Below, piece by piece: positions 56,184 to 64,000 of a DNA stretch of 64,000 nt. The DNA is from Caldilineaceae bacterium (GTDB lineage: Bacteria; Chloroflexota; Anaerolineae; Caldilineales; Caldilineaceae): positions 1-64,000 of the forward strand of contig JALHQH010000050.1 of assembly GCA_022842065.1 (NCBI GenBank), given 5' to 3'. How positions within the stretch are numbered: position 1 is the first letter of the stretch; each line of letters opens with the position of its first letter. The position numbers were made by a program, and so were the translations under genes. The notes under the pieces are model-generated. The model saw nothing but the letters and a program-made list of their open reading frames with translations, had not been told where the DNA came from and ran no database searches.

Positions 56184-57647
56184 CTAATATGAATTGCGAT
56201 TCGTGCCTAGGAGCCATTGCACAAAGGTGCGTAAAATAATCTTAAAATCGAGCGCCAGTGACCAATGTTCGATGTACCAGAGATCATATTTCGTCCGCTC
56301 GGCAATCGAGGTGTCACCGCGCAAACCATTGACCTGGGCCCAGCCGGTCAGCCCTGCTTTTTCGCGATGACGATCCATGTAGCGTGGGATGCTTTGGCGA
56401 AATTGTTCCACATAGACCGGGCGCTCCGGCCGCGGGCCGACCAGGCTCATGTCCCCCAACAGCACGTTGACCAACTGAGGCAGCTCATCAATACTGAACT
56501 GGCGGAGCAGGGTGCCCAGTTTAGTACGGCGGGGGTCATCTTCAATCGTCCACCCTGGACCTTGTGCTTCTGCATCCTGCCGCATGGAGCGGAATTTGAG
56601 GATCTTGAAGGGCCGCGCGTCAAGTCCCATCCGTTCCTGGGTAAAGAAGACGGGGCCAGAGCTGTCGAGCTTGATCAGAATGGCTGTAATCAACATGAGC
56701 GGACTCAACAAGATTAGGCCGATGGTGCTAAAGATCACATCCATGCCCCGTTTTAAGGTCAGCTTCCACCCTTGTAAGGCGACATCGCGAATGGTGAGCA
56801 GGGGCAACCCGCCCAGGTCCCCAATGCCGACCTCACTGGCCATGATCTGGAAAACATCGGGGAAGACGCGGACGCCAACCTTCTCGCGCTCACAGAGGCT
56901 GATGATGTTGACCAACTCCTGGTGGCTGCTTTCGGGCAGACCGATGATGACTTCATCAATCACATACTTGTCAATAATCCGTGGGATATCGAACATGGTG
57001 CCCAACACGGGCGCTTCGGCCACCGTCGTGCGGACATTCTTTTCATGGTCAATAAAGCCCACGACCTGGTAGCCCAGTTTGGGGCTTTGCAGCACTTTAC
57101 GATAGATCATCTGGCCGATCTCACCGGCCCCAATGATCAGCACGCGATCATCGCCGATGCCACGCGCTTGCGCCTGCCACTGGATCTGCGCGTGCAGTGT
57201 CCGCTGTACCATCAGCAGCACAATCATAAAAACCGTTGCATAGAGTAACAACCAGCGGTGATAATCGGGGCGGAGGCTTAGCTCTAAGACCGCTACCGCC
57301 AATAGGGTGGTGAAGCTGGTAAAACTAATGATTTTGAAAAATTCATCAAAGTGGCTAATCGGCCGCCGCCGCTGGTACATGCGTTGGGTAAAAAAGCTGG
57401 TGATCAGAATCACCGTTGAGATGGCGGGCAACAGCCAGATATCCACCCAGAACGGTCCAATCGTGACCTCTGGATCGCGCTGCATCAGAAAGTAGGCCAG
57501 ATAGTAGCCGGCCCATACACTGCCGATGTCCAGCAAGATGAGGGCTATGACAAATAGCAGTTGTGGACGTTTCATCAGTGTCGGCCGTTTGGCCCGACTG
57601 CTGCTGTACTCCTGATATAGGGTTGCTTCTGTTAAGCTCTGTTGCAT
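56184..57647 (-). CDS. Polyprenyl glycosylphosphotransferase (WbaP/WcaJ-like)
   Basis: 487 residues from ATG 57647. Four N-terminal transmembrane helices, a central nucleotide-binding-like CoA-binding fold (RVLIIGAGEIGQMIYRKV) and the C-terminal catalytic domain: KRGMDVIFSTIGLILLSPLM, FKILKFRSMRQDAE, RQFSIDELPQLVNVLLGDMS, LVGPRPERPVYVEQF and KAGLTGWAQVNGL. These motifs define enzymes that transfer a sugar-1-phosphate (often glucose or galactose) to undecaprenyl phosphate to start exopolysaccharide synthesis. No SD sequence is obvious; upstream codons are probably leader. It complements the GT4/WecG genes of the window. Confidence 0.9.
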   Translation of the reverse strand: MQQSLTEATLYQEYSSSRAKRPTLMKRPQLLFVIALILLDIGSVWAGYYLAYFLMQRDPEVTIGPFWVDIWLLPAISTVILITSFFTQRMYQRRRPISHFDEFFKIISFTSFTTLLAVAVLELSLRPDYHRWLLLYATVFMIVLLMVQRTLHAQIQWQAQARGIGDDRVLIIGAGEIGQMIYRKVLQSPKLGYQVVGFIDHEKNVRTTVAEAPVLGTMFDIPRIIDKYVIDEVIIGLPESSHQELVNIISLCEREKVGVRVFPDVFQIMASEVGIGDLGGLPLLTIRDVALQGWKLTLKRGMDVIFSTIGLILLSPLMLITAILIKLDSSGPVFFTQERMGLDARPFKILKFRSMRQDAEAQGPGWTIEDDPRRTKLGTLLRQFSIDELPQLVNVLLGDMSLVGPRPERPVYVEQFRQSIPRYMDRHREKAGLTGWAQVNGLRGDTSIAERTKYDLWYIEHWSLALDFKIILRTFVQWLLGTNRNSY

Positions 57648-57873
57648 GGGTATGTCAACATTAGTTTCTGAACGGTTGTGGATTGTCGTCAAGCCGACGG
57701 TACGGGCATAAGGCAACGGCTGCATCTGGCGCGATCTGCTGTTCAGGCACCACCAGGTTGCATCACGCCATGTTAGCGCATGTCGTATCACATTATCCTG
57801 GTTGCAAAGACAATCAACACAAAGTTAATGTCGAATTCTAGCACAGGCGTGCGCGGCTGGTCAAAGTGATGGG

Positions 57874-58803
57874 CTATAACATCTGCTTCTGGGTTGCCTG
57901 GGCAAGTTGCATGGCCCTTTCAATGGTTGCTTCGGCGCGCAAATCGGGCAGCTTTAAGTAATGTGCGGCGGCCTGTAAAAGTGCCTCCTGCGGAATGAGG
58001 CCGATTAGCTCGCTGCGCGCCACCGCCACACCCTGTTGCGCGGCCAGCCGACTGACCGCGTCAAAGACCACATGTGGTGGTGTGCGCTGATAGTCGACCA
58101 GATTGATGCTGACCTGGGCTTGCCCATCAACCAAGAGGCCTAATGCTTTGACGGCAGGCAAACCGCCATCCCGTTCGCGAATCGCGCGGGCGATGGCTTT
58201 GGCAATGCCCACCTCTGCGCTCTCTAAAAAGATGTTATACGCGATCAGGAACGAGCGCGCCCCTACGATGACGGCACCGGCGGACCCGACTTGGCTAGGC
58301 CCATAGTCTGGTTGGCGCGTGGGTTGGCCTATCGTCGCAACCAATCCTTCAAATTCACCGCGCCGCACATCCGCCAGGTTGCGGTGCTCGGGGCGCGTGG
58401 CGGCGGCTTCGTAGAGATAGACCGGTAGCCCTAATTCGCTACCAATGCGTGCGCCCAAGCTGTGCGCTAGTTGAACACATTCTGCAAGCGTAATGTTTTG
58501 CAGCGGGATCAACGGGATCACATCAGTTGCCCCTAAACGCGGATGGACACCGCGCTGGGTGAAAAGGTCAATCGTCTGGGCCGCCACGGCCGTGGCGCGC
58601 AACAATCCCTCCACCACCGTCGTCGGCGGACCGGCAACGCTGATCACCGTGCGATTGTGATCGTAATCACTGCTGCAGTTCAGGAGCATCACCCCTGGTG
58701 CTTGGATCGCCTCTACCAGTGCCCTGATCACCGCTGGCCGTCGTCCTTCGGAAAAATTTGGCACCGATTCTATGATAATAGCCGATTCTGGTGTAAGATG
58801 CAT
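57874..58803 (-). CDS. Glutamate formiminotransferase
   Basis: 309 residues matching the FTCD N-terminal transferase fold: IIIESVPNFSEGRRPAVIRAL, DYDHNRTVISVAGPP, GVHPRLGATDVIPLIP and QVGSAGAVIVGARSFLIAYNI. These enzymes move the formimino group of N-formimino-glutamate from histidine breakdown to tetrahydrofolate; the stand-alone form lacks the cyclodeaminase domain. Start ATG 58803 with a nearby GCAGG; the upstream 20 codons are not needed. No other histidine-degradation gene is present. Confidence 0.9.
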   Translation of the reverse strand: MHLTPESAIIIESVPNFSEGRRPAVIRALVEAIQAPGVMLLNCSSDYDHNRTVISVAGPPTTVVEGLLRATAVAAQTIDLFTQRGVHPRLGATDVIPLIPLQNITLAECVQLAHSLGARIGSELGLPVYLYEAAATRPEHRNLADVRRGEFEGLVATIGQPTRQPDYGPSQVGSAGAVIVGARSFLIAYNIFLESAEVGIAKAIARAIRERDGGLPAVKALGLLVDGQAQVSINLVDYQRTPPHVVFDAVSRLAAQQGVAVARSELIGLIPQEALLQAAAHYLKLPDLRAEATIERAMQLAQATQKQML

Positions 58804-58936
58804 GACGCTTACCTGCCGATTAAAGATGATTGCGCTACATAAGTGTGAATTAGGCGCATTCATTATTTATTGCTGACGCGATCAGCGCTATCATACGCTG
58901 ATTAACCCGTTGACCAAAACTTTGACATCGACAACT

Positions 58937-61228
58937 ATGCAAAAGAGCTTTGCCATCTACCCAACTTCCTCCCCTGTGCAATCGCCTGCTGTGCAATCGC
59001 CCGCTGTGCTCCCTGCTGCCGAATGGGATGCCTTTGTGCGGGCACACGCCCAAGGCCACCTATTACAAACGAGTGCCTGGGGCACCTTGAAGTGCCGCTT
59101 CGGTTGGCGCGATGGGGGTGTTGCCATTTTAGATGAAGCGGGCCAACCACGTGCCGGCGCACTCTTACTTTATCGCCGGGCGGCCGGTTTGACCCTGGCC
59201 TATGCCCCCAAAGGGCCGCTGACCGATTGGCATGATCATACGCTGACGGCGGCGCTCCTGTTACAAATGGTCGAAAGCAGCCGCTGGGAAGGGGCCGCCG
59301 TCCTCAAGATCGAGCCTGATCTGCCCGATACGGCCGCTTACCGTGCCCTGTTGCGTAGCTATGGCCTGCGCCCCAGCCGACAGACCGTGCAGCCGCGCAG
59401 CACCGTTCTGCTGGAGATTGCCGGCAACGAGGAGCAGATCCTTAGCCAAATGAAGAGCAAGTGGCGTTACAATATTCGTCTGGCTCAGCGCAAAGAAGTG
59501 ACTGTACGCGCCGCTACCCCTGCAGATCTGCCCCAGTTCAACGCCTTAATGCAGACGACCGGTACGCGCGATGGCTTTGCCGTGCATAGCTCGGATTATT
59601 ATGCCACGGCCTATGATCTCTTTGTGCCTGACGATGGCGTCTATCTGCTGGCGGAGTATGCGGGTGAAGCGCTGGCAGCCATTGTGGTCTGTATGGTTGG
59701 GCGCACCGCCTACTACCTGTGGGGGGCCAGCAGTGATCGCGAGCGCAATCGCATGCCCAACCACGCCCTGCAATGGGCTGGGATCCAGTGGGCCAAAGCG
59801 CGGGGCGCCACCTGCTATGATTTCTGGGGCATTCCCGATGAACTTGGCCAACTTGCGCAAGGGCTGCGTAACGGTGATGGCAGTGGCACCCCCAGCGACG
59901 ATCTGCCTCTTGATCTTGAGCAGTTACCCCACGGTGAACTGTGGGGCGTTTATCGTTTTAAACAGGGCTTTGGCGGCAATGTCGTCCGTTCGGTCGGGGC
60001 CTGGGATCTGGCCGTCGATCCCGTCGGCTATCGACTCTACGCGTTTGGACTAGGTGCTCGCGCTAAATGGCAACAATACAACCGCGCCCGCCATCAACCA
60101 CCCACCAACCACTCACCAACCAACCAACTAACCAACCCCCCACCCAACCAACCCCCAATCACCCTCCACCCCATCACCACCCAACTTGCGTGGCAACAGA
60201 CCTTAGCCACCCTGCCGCAGCCCCATGTGCTCCAAAGCTGGGAATGGGGCGCGATCAAGGGGCAGACCGAGTGGCACGCGGAACGGTATCTTGTCCAGCG
60301 CGCGGCTAAACCCATCGCTGCCTTCCAATTTCTCTGGCGGCAGCCGTTGCCGTATCTGCCCCTGCGGATCGGCTATGTGACAAAAGGCCCTGTGGTAGAT
60401 TGGCAAGATCTGGATGCGGTCGATGCAACGTTGGCGCAAATTGAAGCAGTTGCGAGAAAACATAAGTGCATTCTGGTTAAAATTGATCCTGATGTGCGCG
60501 AGGATCTGACGGTGGGTCGCCTTGCCCTGCATGCCCTGGAACGGCGTGGCTGGCGTTACAGCGCCGAGCAGATTCAATTCAAAAATACCGGCTTTTCCGA
60601 TTTGACCGGCGGCGAAGAGACGCTGTTGGCCGAAATGAAGAGCAAGTGGCGTTACAACATTCGCCTGGCAGAAAAGCGTGGGATTCAAATTCGCCAGGGC
60701 ACGGCCGCCGATCTCCCTGCCTTTTACGCGCTCTATGCCGAGACCGGTCAACGTGATGGTTTTCTGATCCGTCCCTACAGCTACTATCAGGCCACCTGGG
60801 CAACGTTTTTACAGGCGCAGGCAGTTGATGACAATCCGGCCGGTGGCACCCTGCTGCTGGCCGAACATGCCGAGGAAAATACCCCCCTCGCCGGACTTTT
60901 TCTCTTTCGGTATGGCGACCGCACCTGGTATTTTTATGGGGCCAGCAGCGAGCGCCGGCGCCGCGATATGCCTAACTATCTGCTCCAATGGGCCGCACTG
61001 CGGTGGGCACAGGGGCAAGGTTGTCAGGTCTACGACTGGTGGGGCGCGCCGACACAGATTGCGGATGAAGCGGATGGCTTGCAAGGGGTCTGGCAATTTA
61101 AGCAGGGCTTTGGGGCTGCCTTTCAGCCCCACATAGGGGCCTGGGATTTCCCCGTTTCCCCGCTGCGCTATCGGCTTTTTCAAGAAGCGCTACCGCGCGT
61201 TCGCCAGTGGCTGCGTCGATTGCGCTGA
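58937..61228 (+). CDS. Tandem-fused FemAB-type peptidoglycan aminoacyltransferase-like protein
   Basis: 763 residues built from two copies of one FemAB-like domain. Each has a MKSKWRYNIRLA motif (residues about 172 and 567) and a GASSDRERNRMPN / GASSERRRRDMPN segment followed by LQWAGIQWAKARGATCYDFW and its counterpart in the second copy. A Pro/Asn/Thr linker (about residues 385-412) joins them and is encoded by repeated ACCAACC words. Family members add amino acids to lipid II stem peptides using aminoacyl-tRNA. ATG 58937 is chosen over TTG 58910. Copies are about 395 residues apart, so an internal duplication is clear. Confidence 0.88.
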   Translation: MQKSFAIYPTSSPVQSPAVQSPAVLPAAEWDAFVRAHAQGHLLQTSAWGTLKCRFGWRDGGVAILDEAGQPRAGALLLYRRAAGLTLAYAPKGPLTDWHDHTLTAALLLQMVESSRWEGAAVLKIEPDLPDTAAYRALLRSYGLRPSRQTVQPRSTVLLEIAGNEEQILSQMKSKWRYNIRLAQRKEVTVRAATPADLPQFNALMQTTGTRDGFAVHSSDYYATAYDLFVPDDGVYLLAEYAGEALAAIVVCMVGRTAYYLWGASSDRERNRMPNHALQWAGIQWAKARGATCYDFWGIPDELGQLAQGLRNGDGSGTPSDDLPLDLEQLPHGELWGVYRFKQGFGGNVVRSVGAWDLAVDPVGYRLYAFGLGARAKWQQYNRARHQPPTNHSPTNQLTNPPPNQPPITLHPITTQLAWQQTLATLPQPHVLQSWEWGAIKGQTEWHAERYLVQRAAKPIAAFQFLWRQPLPYLPLRIGYVTKGPVVDWQDLDAVDATLAQIEAVARKHKCILVKIDPDVREDLTVGRLALHALERRGWRYSAEQIQFKNTGFSDLTGGEETLLAEMKSKWRYNIRLAEKRGIQIRQGTAADLPAFYALYAETGQRDGFLIRPYSYYQATWATFLQAQAVDDNPAGGTLLLAEHAEENTPLAGLFLFRYGDRTWYFYGASSERRRRDMPNYLLQWAALRWAQGQGCQVYDWWGAPTQIADEADGLQGVWQFKQGFGAAFQPHIGAWDFPVSPLRYRLFQEALPRVRQWLRRLR

Positions 61229-61241
61229 GCGGTGATGGCAT

Positions 61242-61910
61242 TTATTCTGCGTCAACCACGGCATAGGCGCGCACCGGGAAGGTGCCAAAATCCCTCACCT
61301 TTACAGGCGCGGCATGAAAGCGGAACCCCTGGTGTGGTAACTGTGCCAGATTGGTCATATGTTCCACGATGGGGATGTTTGCCCCTAACAAGGTGGTATG
61401 CACCGGGCGACGACCATCGGTGATATCATCAATATTGTACGAGTCGATCCCCACTAGCCGCACCCCTTGATCGCGCAGATAAGACGCCGCGGCCTCAGTC
61501 AGAAAAGGATGGCCCTCAAAGTATTGATCGGTGCGCCAGTGGCGGGCCCAGTCGGTGTGGATCAGCACAGCTTTACCGCGCAGATCATGACCGGTAAAGG
61601 CGGCGACATCCAGTGCTGTGCCCAGGTCGGTCGCTTGAATCGCCACCCCCGGCAGATTGACTAACGAGGTCAAGGGCAAGGCGGCCAGATCGATGCCATC
61701 GGCAAAACGATGAAAAGGCGAGTCAAGATAGGTGCCGGTGTTGGCGACCAACTCGATTTTGCCAATGTGAAATTCCGTGCCCTCCGCATAGATCGCGCGT
61801 GAGGCTTCCCGGCTGAGAAAATCACAAATAATCGGTGCCGGCAGCCCCTTATAGGTAATCATCCCTGCCTCTACCGTGTGGCTTAGATCGATCAATGTTG
61901 CATTATCCAT
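61242..61910 (-). CDS. Cyclase-family (kynurenine-formamidase-like) hydrolase
   Basis: 222 residues of the PF04199 fold: IDLSHTVEAGMITYKGLP at the N-terminus and the metal-site region NTGTYLDSPFHRFADG. The usual HxGTHxDxPxH motif is changed, with Asn and Tyr replacing the first two His; the final His and Asp remain. HTDWARHW and GIDSYNIDD follow. Family members hydrolyse formamides or related bonds; activity may be altered here. ATG 61910 has AAGGAAG 7 nt upstream and overlaps the preceding gene's stop (TGATG). Confidence 0.82.
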   Translation of the reverse strand: MDNATLIDLSHTVEAGMITYKGLPAPIICDFLSREASRAIYAEGTEFHIGKIELVANTGTYLDSPFHRFADGIDLAALPLTSLVNLPGVAIQATDLGTALDVAAFTGHDLRGKAVLIHTDWARHWRTDQYFEGHPFLTEAAASYLRDQGVRLVGIDSYNIDDITDGRRPVHTTLLGANIPIVEHMTNLAQLPHQGFRFHAAPVKVRDFGTFPVRAYAVVDAE

Positions 61911-64000
61911 CAGTTTCTTCCTTCTTCTAGGTGAATTGTTACCGCATCGCCGGCTGCTTGGTCGCCAATCGTGACCGGCAGCCGGGCACCCGTCGCGGGT
62001 AGATAGAGACCAACGCGCAACATGGCCGGCGCAGGCCATGCGGTGGCAGTGAGTTCGTGCGTCGTGACCAGATATTCCCCCGGTAGCCAACTGCCGGTTG
62101 GTGCCGGCTCCTCTTCACCCTGGGGTACGCCATCGGCCTGGGTCAGTGTCTCGCCTTGGGGCGTATCCAGGTGTACAAAAATATGATGCGGCGGCCAGAG
62201 CGTTTGTAAGAGCTGCCAGTAGAGTTGTAACTGGATCTGCTCGCCCTCAACCATGATCTGATAGCCCTGTAAGCGGGCATGCGTGCCAAATTGCGCCGGT
62301 TGGGGCAACTTTTGGGGGGGTGTTTGCGGCGTGAAGGTCGCCTGCCGTTGGCGGATCTGCTGTGGTGCGAGCAGGACGATGGGACTCTTTGTGCCACTGT
62401 CCGCATCAATCAGCCCCGCGCCCAGTTGATAGCTGCCACTGGCCAGTGTCGCGGGTAAGACCACCGTTACGGGCGTCTGCACCAGCGCACCATTCGCCCA
62501 CTGCGCAGTTGGGTAGTCGGGGAGGGGCCAGCCTTCCCAGCCGGCGACTCCTGCCCCCGCGTCATCGAGCAAACTAATATAAAGCTGATGCTCCTGCGCG
62601 CCTGTGCCTAGTTTTTGCCAAAAGAGGCGCAGATCCAGTGCTGTCCCTGCCAGCGCGACCTCGGCCGCACCGCTGGAGCCAAGCAGGGCCAACTCATCAA
62701 TGCGCGCCGGTGTCGGAAGGGGCTGTTGGATCGGTAGCCGCGCTGGTGATAGGTTCGTGGGCGGCACGGTAACCTGGATGGTGGTCAGCTCAACCAATGG
62801 CCGGTTGTCATCACGCCTGGGCAATAGGGTTGGTGACCCTCCCGTCTCGGCAGTGGTGACCCCGATGAGCAGTTGGTAACTGCCTGGTGGCAAGCCAGCG
62901 CCAACGATAAAGCCTAGGGATGGTGCCAGGGTGGCGAGATCGCGTCCGCCCCACAGTTGGTCGCCGCGCTGGAGGCGCAGCGACAGGCCATAGTCCGCCG
63001 GTTGTGTACCCTGCCAGTCCAGATCGACCCGGATGGCACCATTGGCGGCGGCCACGGTGGTCGAGGTCACACCCGCACGCCGTAATTGGACCGCGCCCCA
63101 ATCGGCTGCTACCGCCGTGGCCGGTGGCTGGGCGAGGACGCGCCACGCAGTCAACGTCGTATCGCCATACCAGCCATTGACCAAATTGGTCGCCCGTTGG
63201 TCAAGGTAGCCCTCAAATTCGGCCGGCAAGGTGCTGCCAATCGAACGCAGGAGTGGCAGCCAGAGGGTGCCCTGCGCCAGCGCTTGATCAACGGCCTGTT
63301 GCACGGTGGCATCCCAGGCCACGGCCCCATCACTCAGCAACTGCAATTTCGGCCCTGCCGTCGATAGTAAGCCATTTTGCGCGGCATAGGCGCGCCAGAG
63401 TCCGACCTGCCAGGGAAAGGTGGCCAGAACCGTATCGGCATCATTCCCTTGTTGTACAATTTGGCGCAATAATGGGCGATAGTCAGCCGCCTGCTGGCGT
63501 GGCTGGGTATAGAAGCTGCCAATGCCGGCGCTGGCCGCGACCAGCAGCGCAACCAATGCGATCTGCCCAATGCGCCACCTTTGCCAGCTCTGATCAATGG
63601 CCGCCGCGACCAACAGCAGAAAGTAGGGCAGGACAAAGAGTAAGAGCCGTTCGCCCCCTTCGGGAAAGAAAGGAAAGCGCAGGTTGATGAGAAAAGCAAT
63701 CAGGGTCGGAATGGCCACCCAATAGGTTAACGCCTGGTGGGCCGCCTGCAGATCAGTTGCCGGCGCGAATGCTCCTGTTGTTGCGTGTCGTGCTCGGCGC
63801 GACCACTGTTGCCAGACGGTGACCCCGCCCAGTAACAGCAAGGCCCCTAGCCCCAACCAGCGCAGCCCTGCTAGCGGTTCGGGTATCGTAAGATGGCCAG
63901 CGACAAAAGCCAGCAGATGCCGGCCTACATAGGCGAGTGGTGATAGCGCCACATCCTGATCAGCCTGTACTTTGTTGTCCACATAGGTGATTAGCGTGGT
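61910..64000 (-). CDS. Partial GT39-like membrane glycosyltransferase (C-terminal part)
   Basis: The frame is open to the right edge, so only the C-terminal 696 residues are present. They comprise hydrophobic helices (LGLGALLLLGGVTVW; YWVAIPTLIAFLINLRFPFF; LLLFVLPYFLLLVAAAID; QIALVALLVAASAGIGSFY) and a soluble Pro/Thr/Gln-rich beta region of about 450 residues with repeated TSYQL-type and GSYQLLIGV phrases. The layout mirrors the GT39 protein at 12198-15053. Its catalytic N-terminus lies outside the window. It precedes the cyclase-family gene with a TGATG overlap. Confidence 0.7.
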   Translation of the reverse strand, partial: TTLITYVDNKVQADQDVALSPLAYVGRHLLAFVAGHLTIPEPLAGLRWLGLGALLLLGGVTVWQQWSRRARHATTGAFAPATDLQAAHQALTYWVAIPTLIAFLINLRFPFFPEGGERLLLFVLPYFLLLVAAAIDQSWQRWRIGQIALVALLVAASAGIGSFYTQPRQQAADYRPLLRQIVQQGNDADTVLATFPWQVGLWRAYAAQNGLLSTAGPKLQLLSDGAVAWDATVQQAVDQALAQGTLWLPLLRSIGSTLPAEFEGYLDQRATNLVNGWYGDTTLTAWRVLAQPPATAVAADWGAVQLRRAGVTSTTVAAANGAIRVDLDWQGTQPADYGLSLRLQRGDQLWGGRDLATLAPSLGFIVGAGLPPGSYQLLIGVTTAETGGSPTLLPRRDDNRPLVELTTIQVTVPPTNLSPARLPIQQPLPTPARIDELALLGSSGAAEVALAGTALDLRLFWQKLGTGAQEHQLYISLLDDAGAGVAGWEGWPLPDYPTAQWANGALVQTPVTVVLPATLASGSYQLGAGLIDADSGTKSPIVLLAPQQIRQRQATFTPQTPPQKLPQPAQFGTHARLQGYQIMVEGEQIQLQLYWQLLQTLWPPHHIFVHLDTPQGETLTQADGVPQGEEEPAPTGSWLPGEYLVTTHELTATAWPAPAMLRVGLYLPATGARLPVTIGDQAAGDAVTIHLEEGRN

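Noticed and set aside
57648..57791. Longer start for the glycosylphosphotransferase at 57791
   Set aside because: The added 48 residues look unlike the family N-terminus; ATG 57647 gives the usual length.

Overview
The window most resembles a chromosomal segment of a Chloroflexota bacterium (Anaerolineae/Caldilineae-like). This is an inference from gene content and repeat style: a very large multi-PAS kinase, WecG/GT4/GT39 glycosylation genes, a Gly-rich RRM protein, hrcA-grpE, FemAB proteins, and degenerate ACGTTTTAC, GATGACAA and ACCAAACG simple repeats between genes and inside two of them. There is no plasmid backbone, prophage, CRISPR array or rRNA. Two tRNA-Ala genes are present.

Layout. 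1-10,980: 3' end of an unknown gene, a decayed Rpn/DUF4351-type gene, a 2,170-residue histidine kinase with twelve PAS and two GAF modules, then a convergent DUF2207 membrane protein (42-bp 3' overlap) and a YhhN-type lysoplasmalogenase. 11,190-17,653: envelope-glycan operon (flippase-like membrane protein, GT39, lipoprotein with FlgD-like Ig domains, GT2). 17,771-20,474: three-gene membrane/SH3 operon on the minus strand. 20,930-24,268: sarcosine/N-methyltryptophan oxidase-like flavoprotein, GT4, WecG and a small protein. 24,412-25,018: RRM protein with its own promoter and a terminator-like hairpin just before the start codon. 25,341-33,356 (minus): sugar ABC transporter (two permeases, binding lipoprotein), LacI regulator and a clan GH-A-like protein with CarboxypepD_reg-like repeats. 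33,774-36,065: MoxR ATPase plus DUF58 protein. 36,077-39,765: rph, two tRNA-Ala genes, a BNR-repeat protein and a NUDIX hydrolase. 40,476-44,204: methionine operon metY-metX-metW behind a strong promoter, a SAM-I riboswitch and two intrinsic terminators. 44,270-46,505: VOC protein, methyltransferase, GT2. 46,626-55,798 (minus): hrcA, grpE, GNAT, holin-like protein, sbcD, sbcC and a REC-GAF-histidine kinase. 56,026-64,000: a 146-bp MITE-like element, a polyprenyl glycosylphosphotransferase, glutamate formiminotransferase, a tandem-fused FemAB protein, a cyclase-family hydrolase and the end of a GT39-like membrane protein.

The observation I rate highest is a set of three 49-bp palindromes (36,834; 39,862; 55,864). 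Each lies exactly 6 nt downstream of a -10-like hexamer and upstream of a minus-strand gene: rph, the NUDIX gene and hrcA. Their inner half-sites resemble CIRCE but with a 13-nt spacer. They look like a small shared regulon, with an operator at +1 or a 5'-terminal mRNA hairpin, possibly read by the HrcA encoded here. Other notable points are the RRM-gene leader terminator, the double terminator after the SAM riboswitch, the kinase translationally coupled to sbcC, the FemAB-FemAB fusion, and simple repeats that have become in-frame linkers.

All calls come from reading the sequence and translations by eye. No database search or folding program was run.
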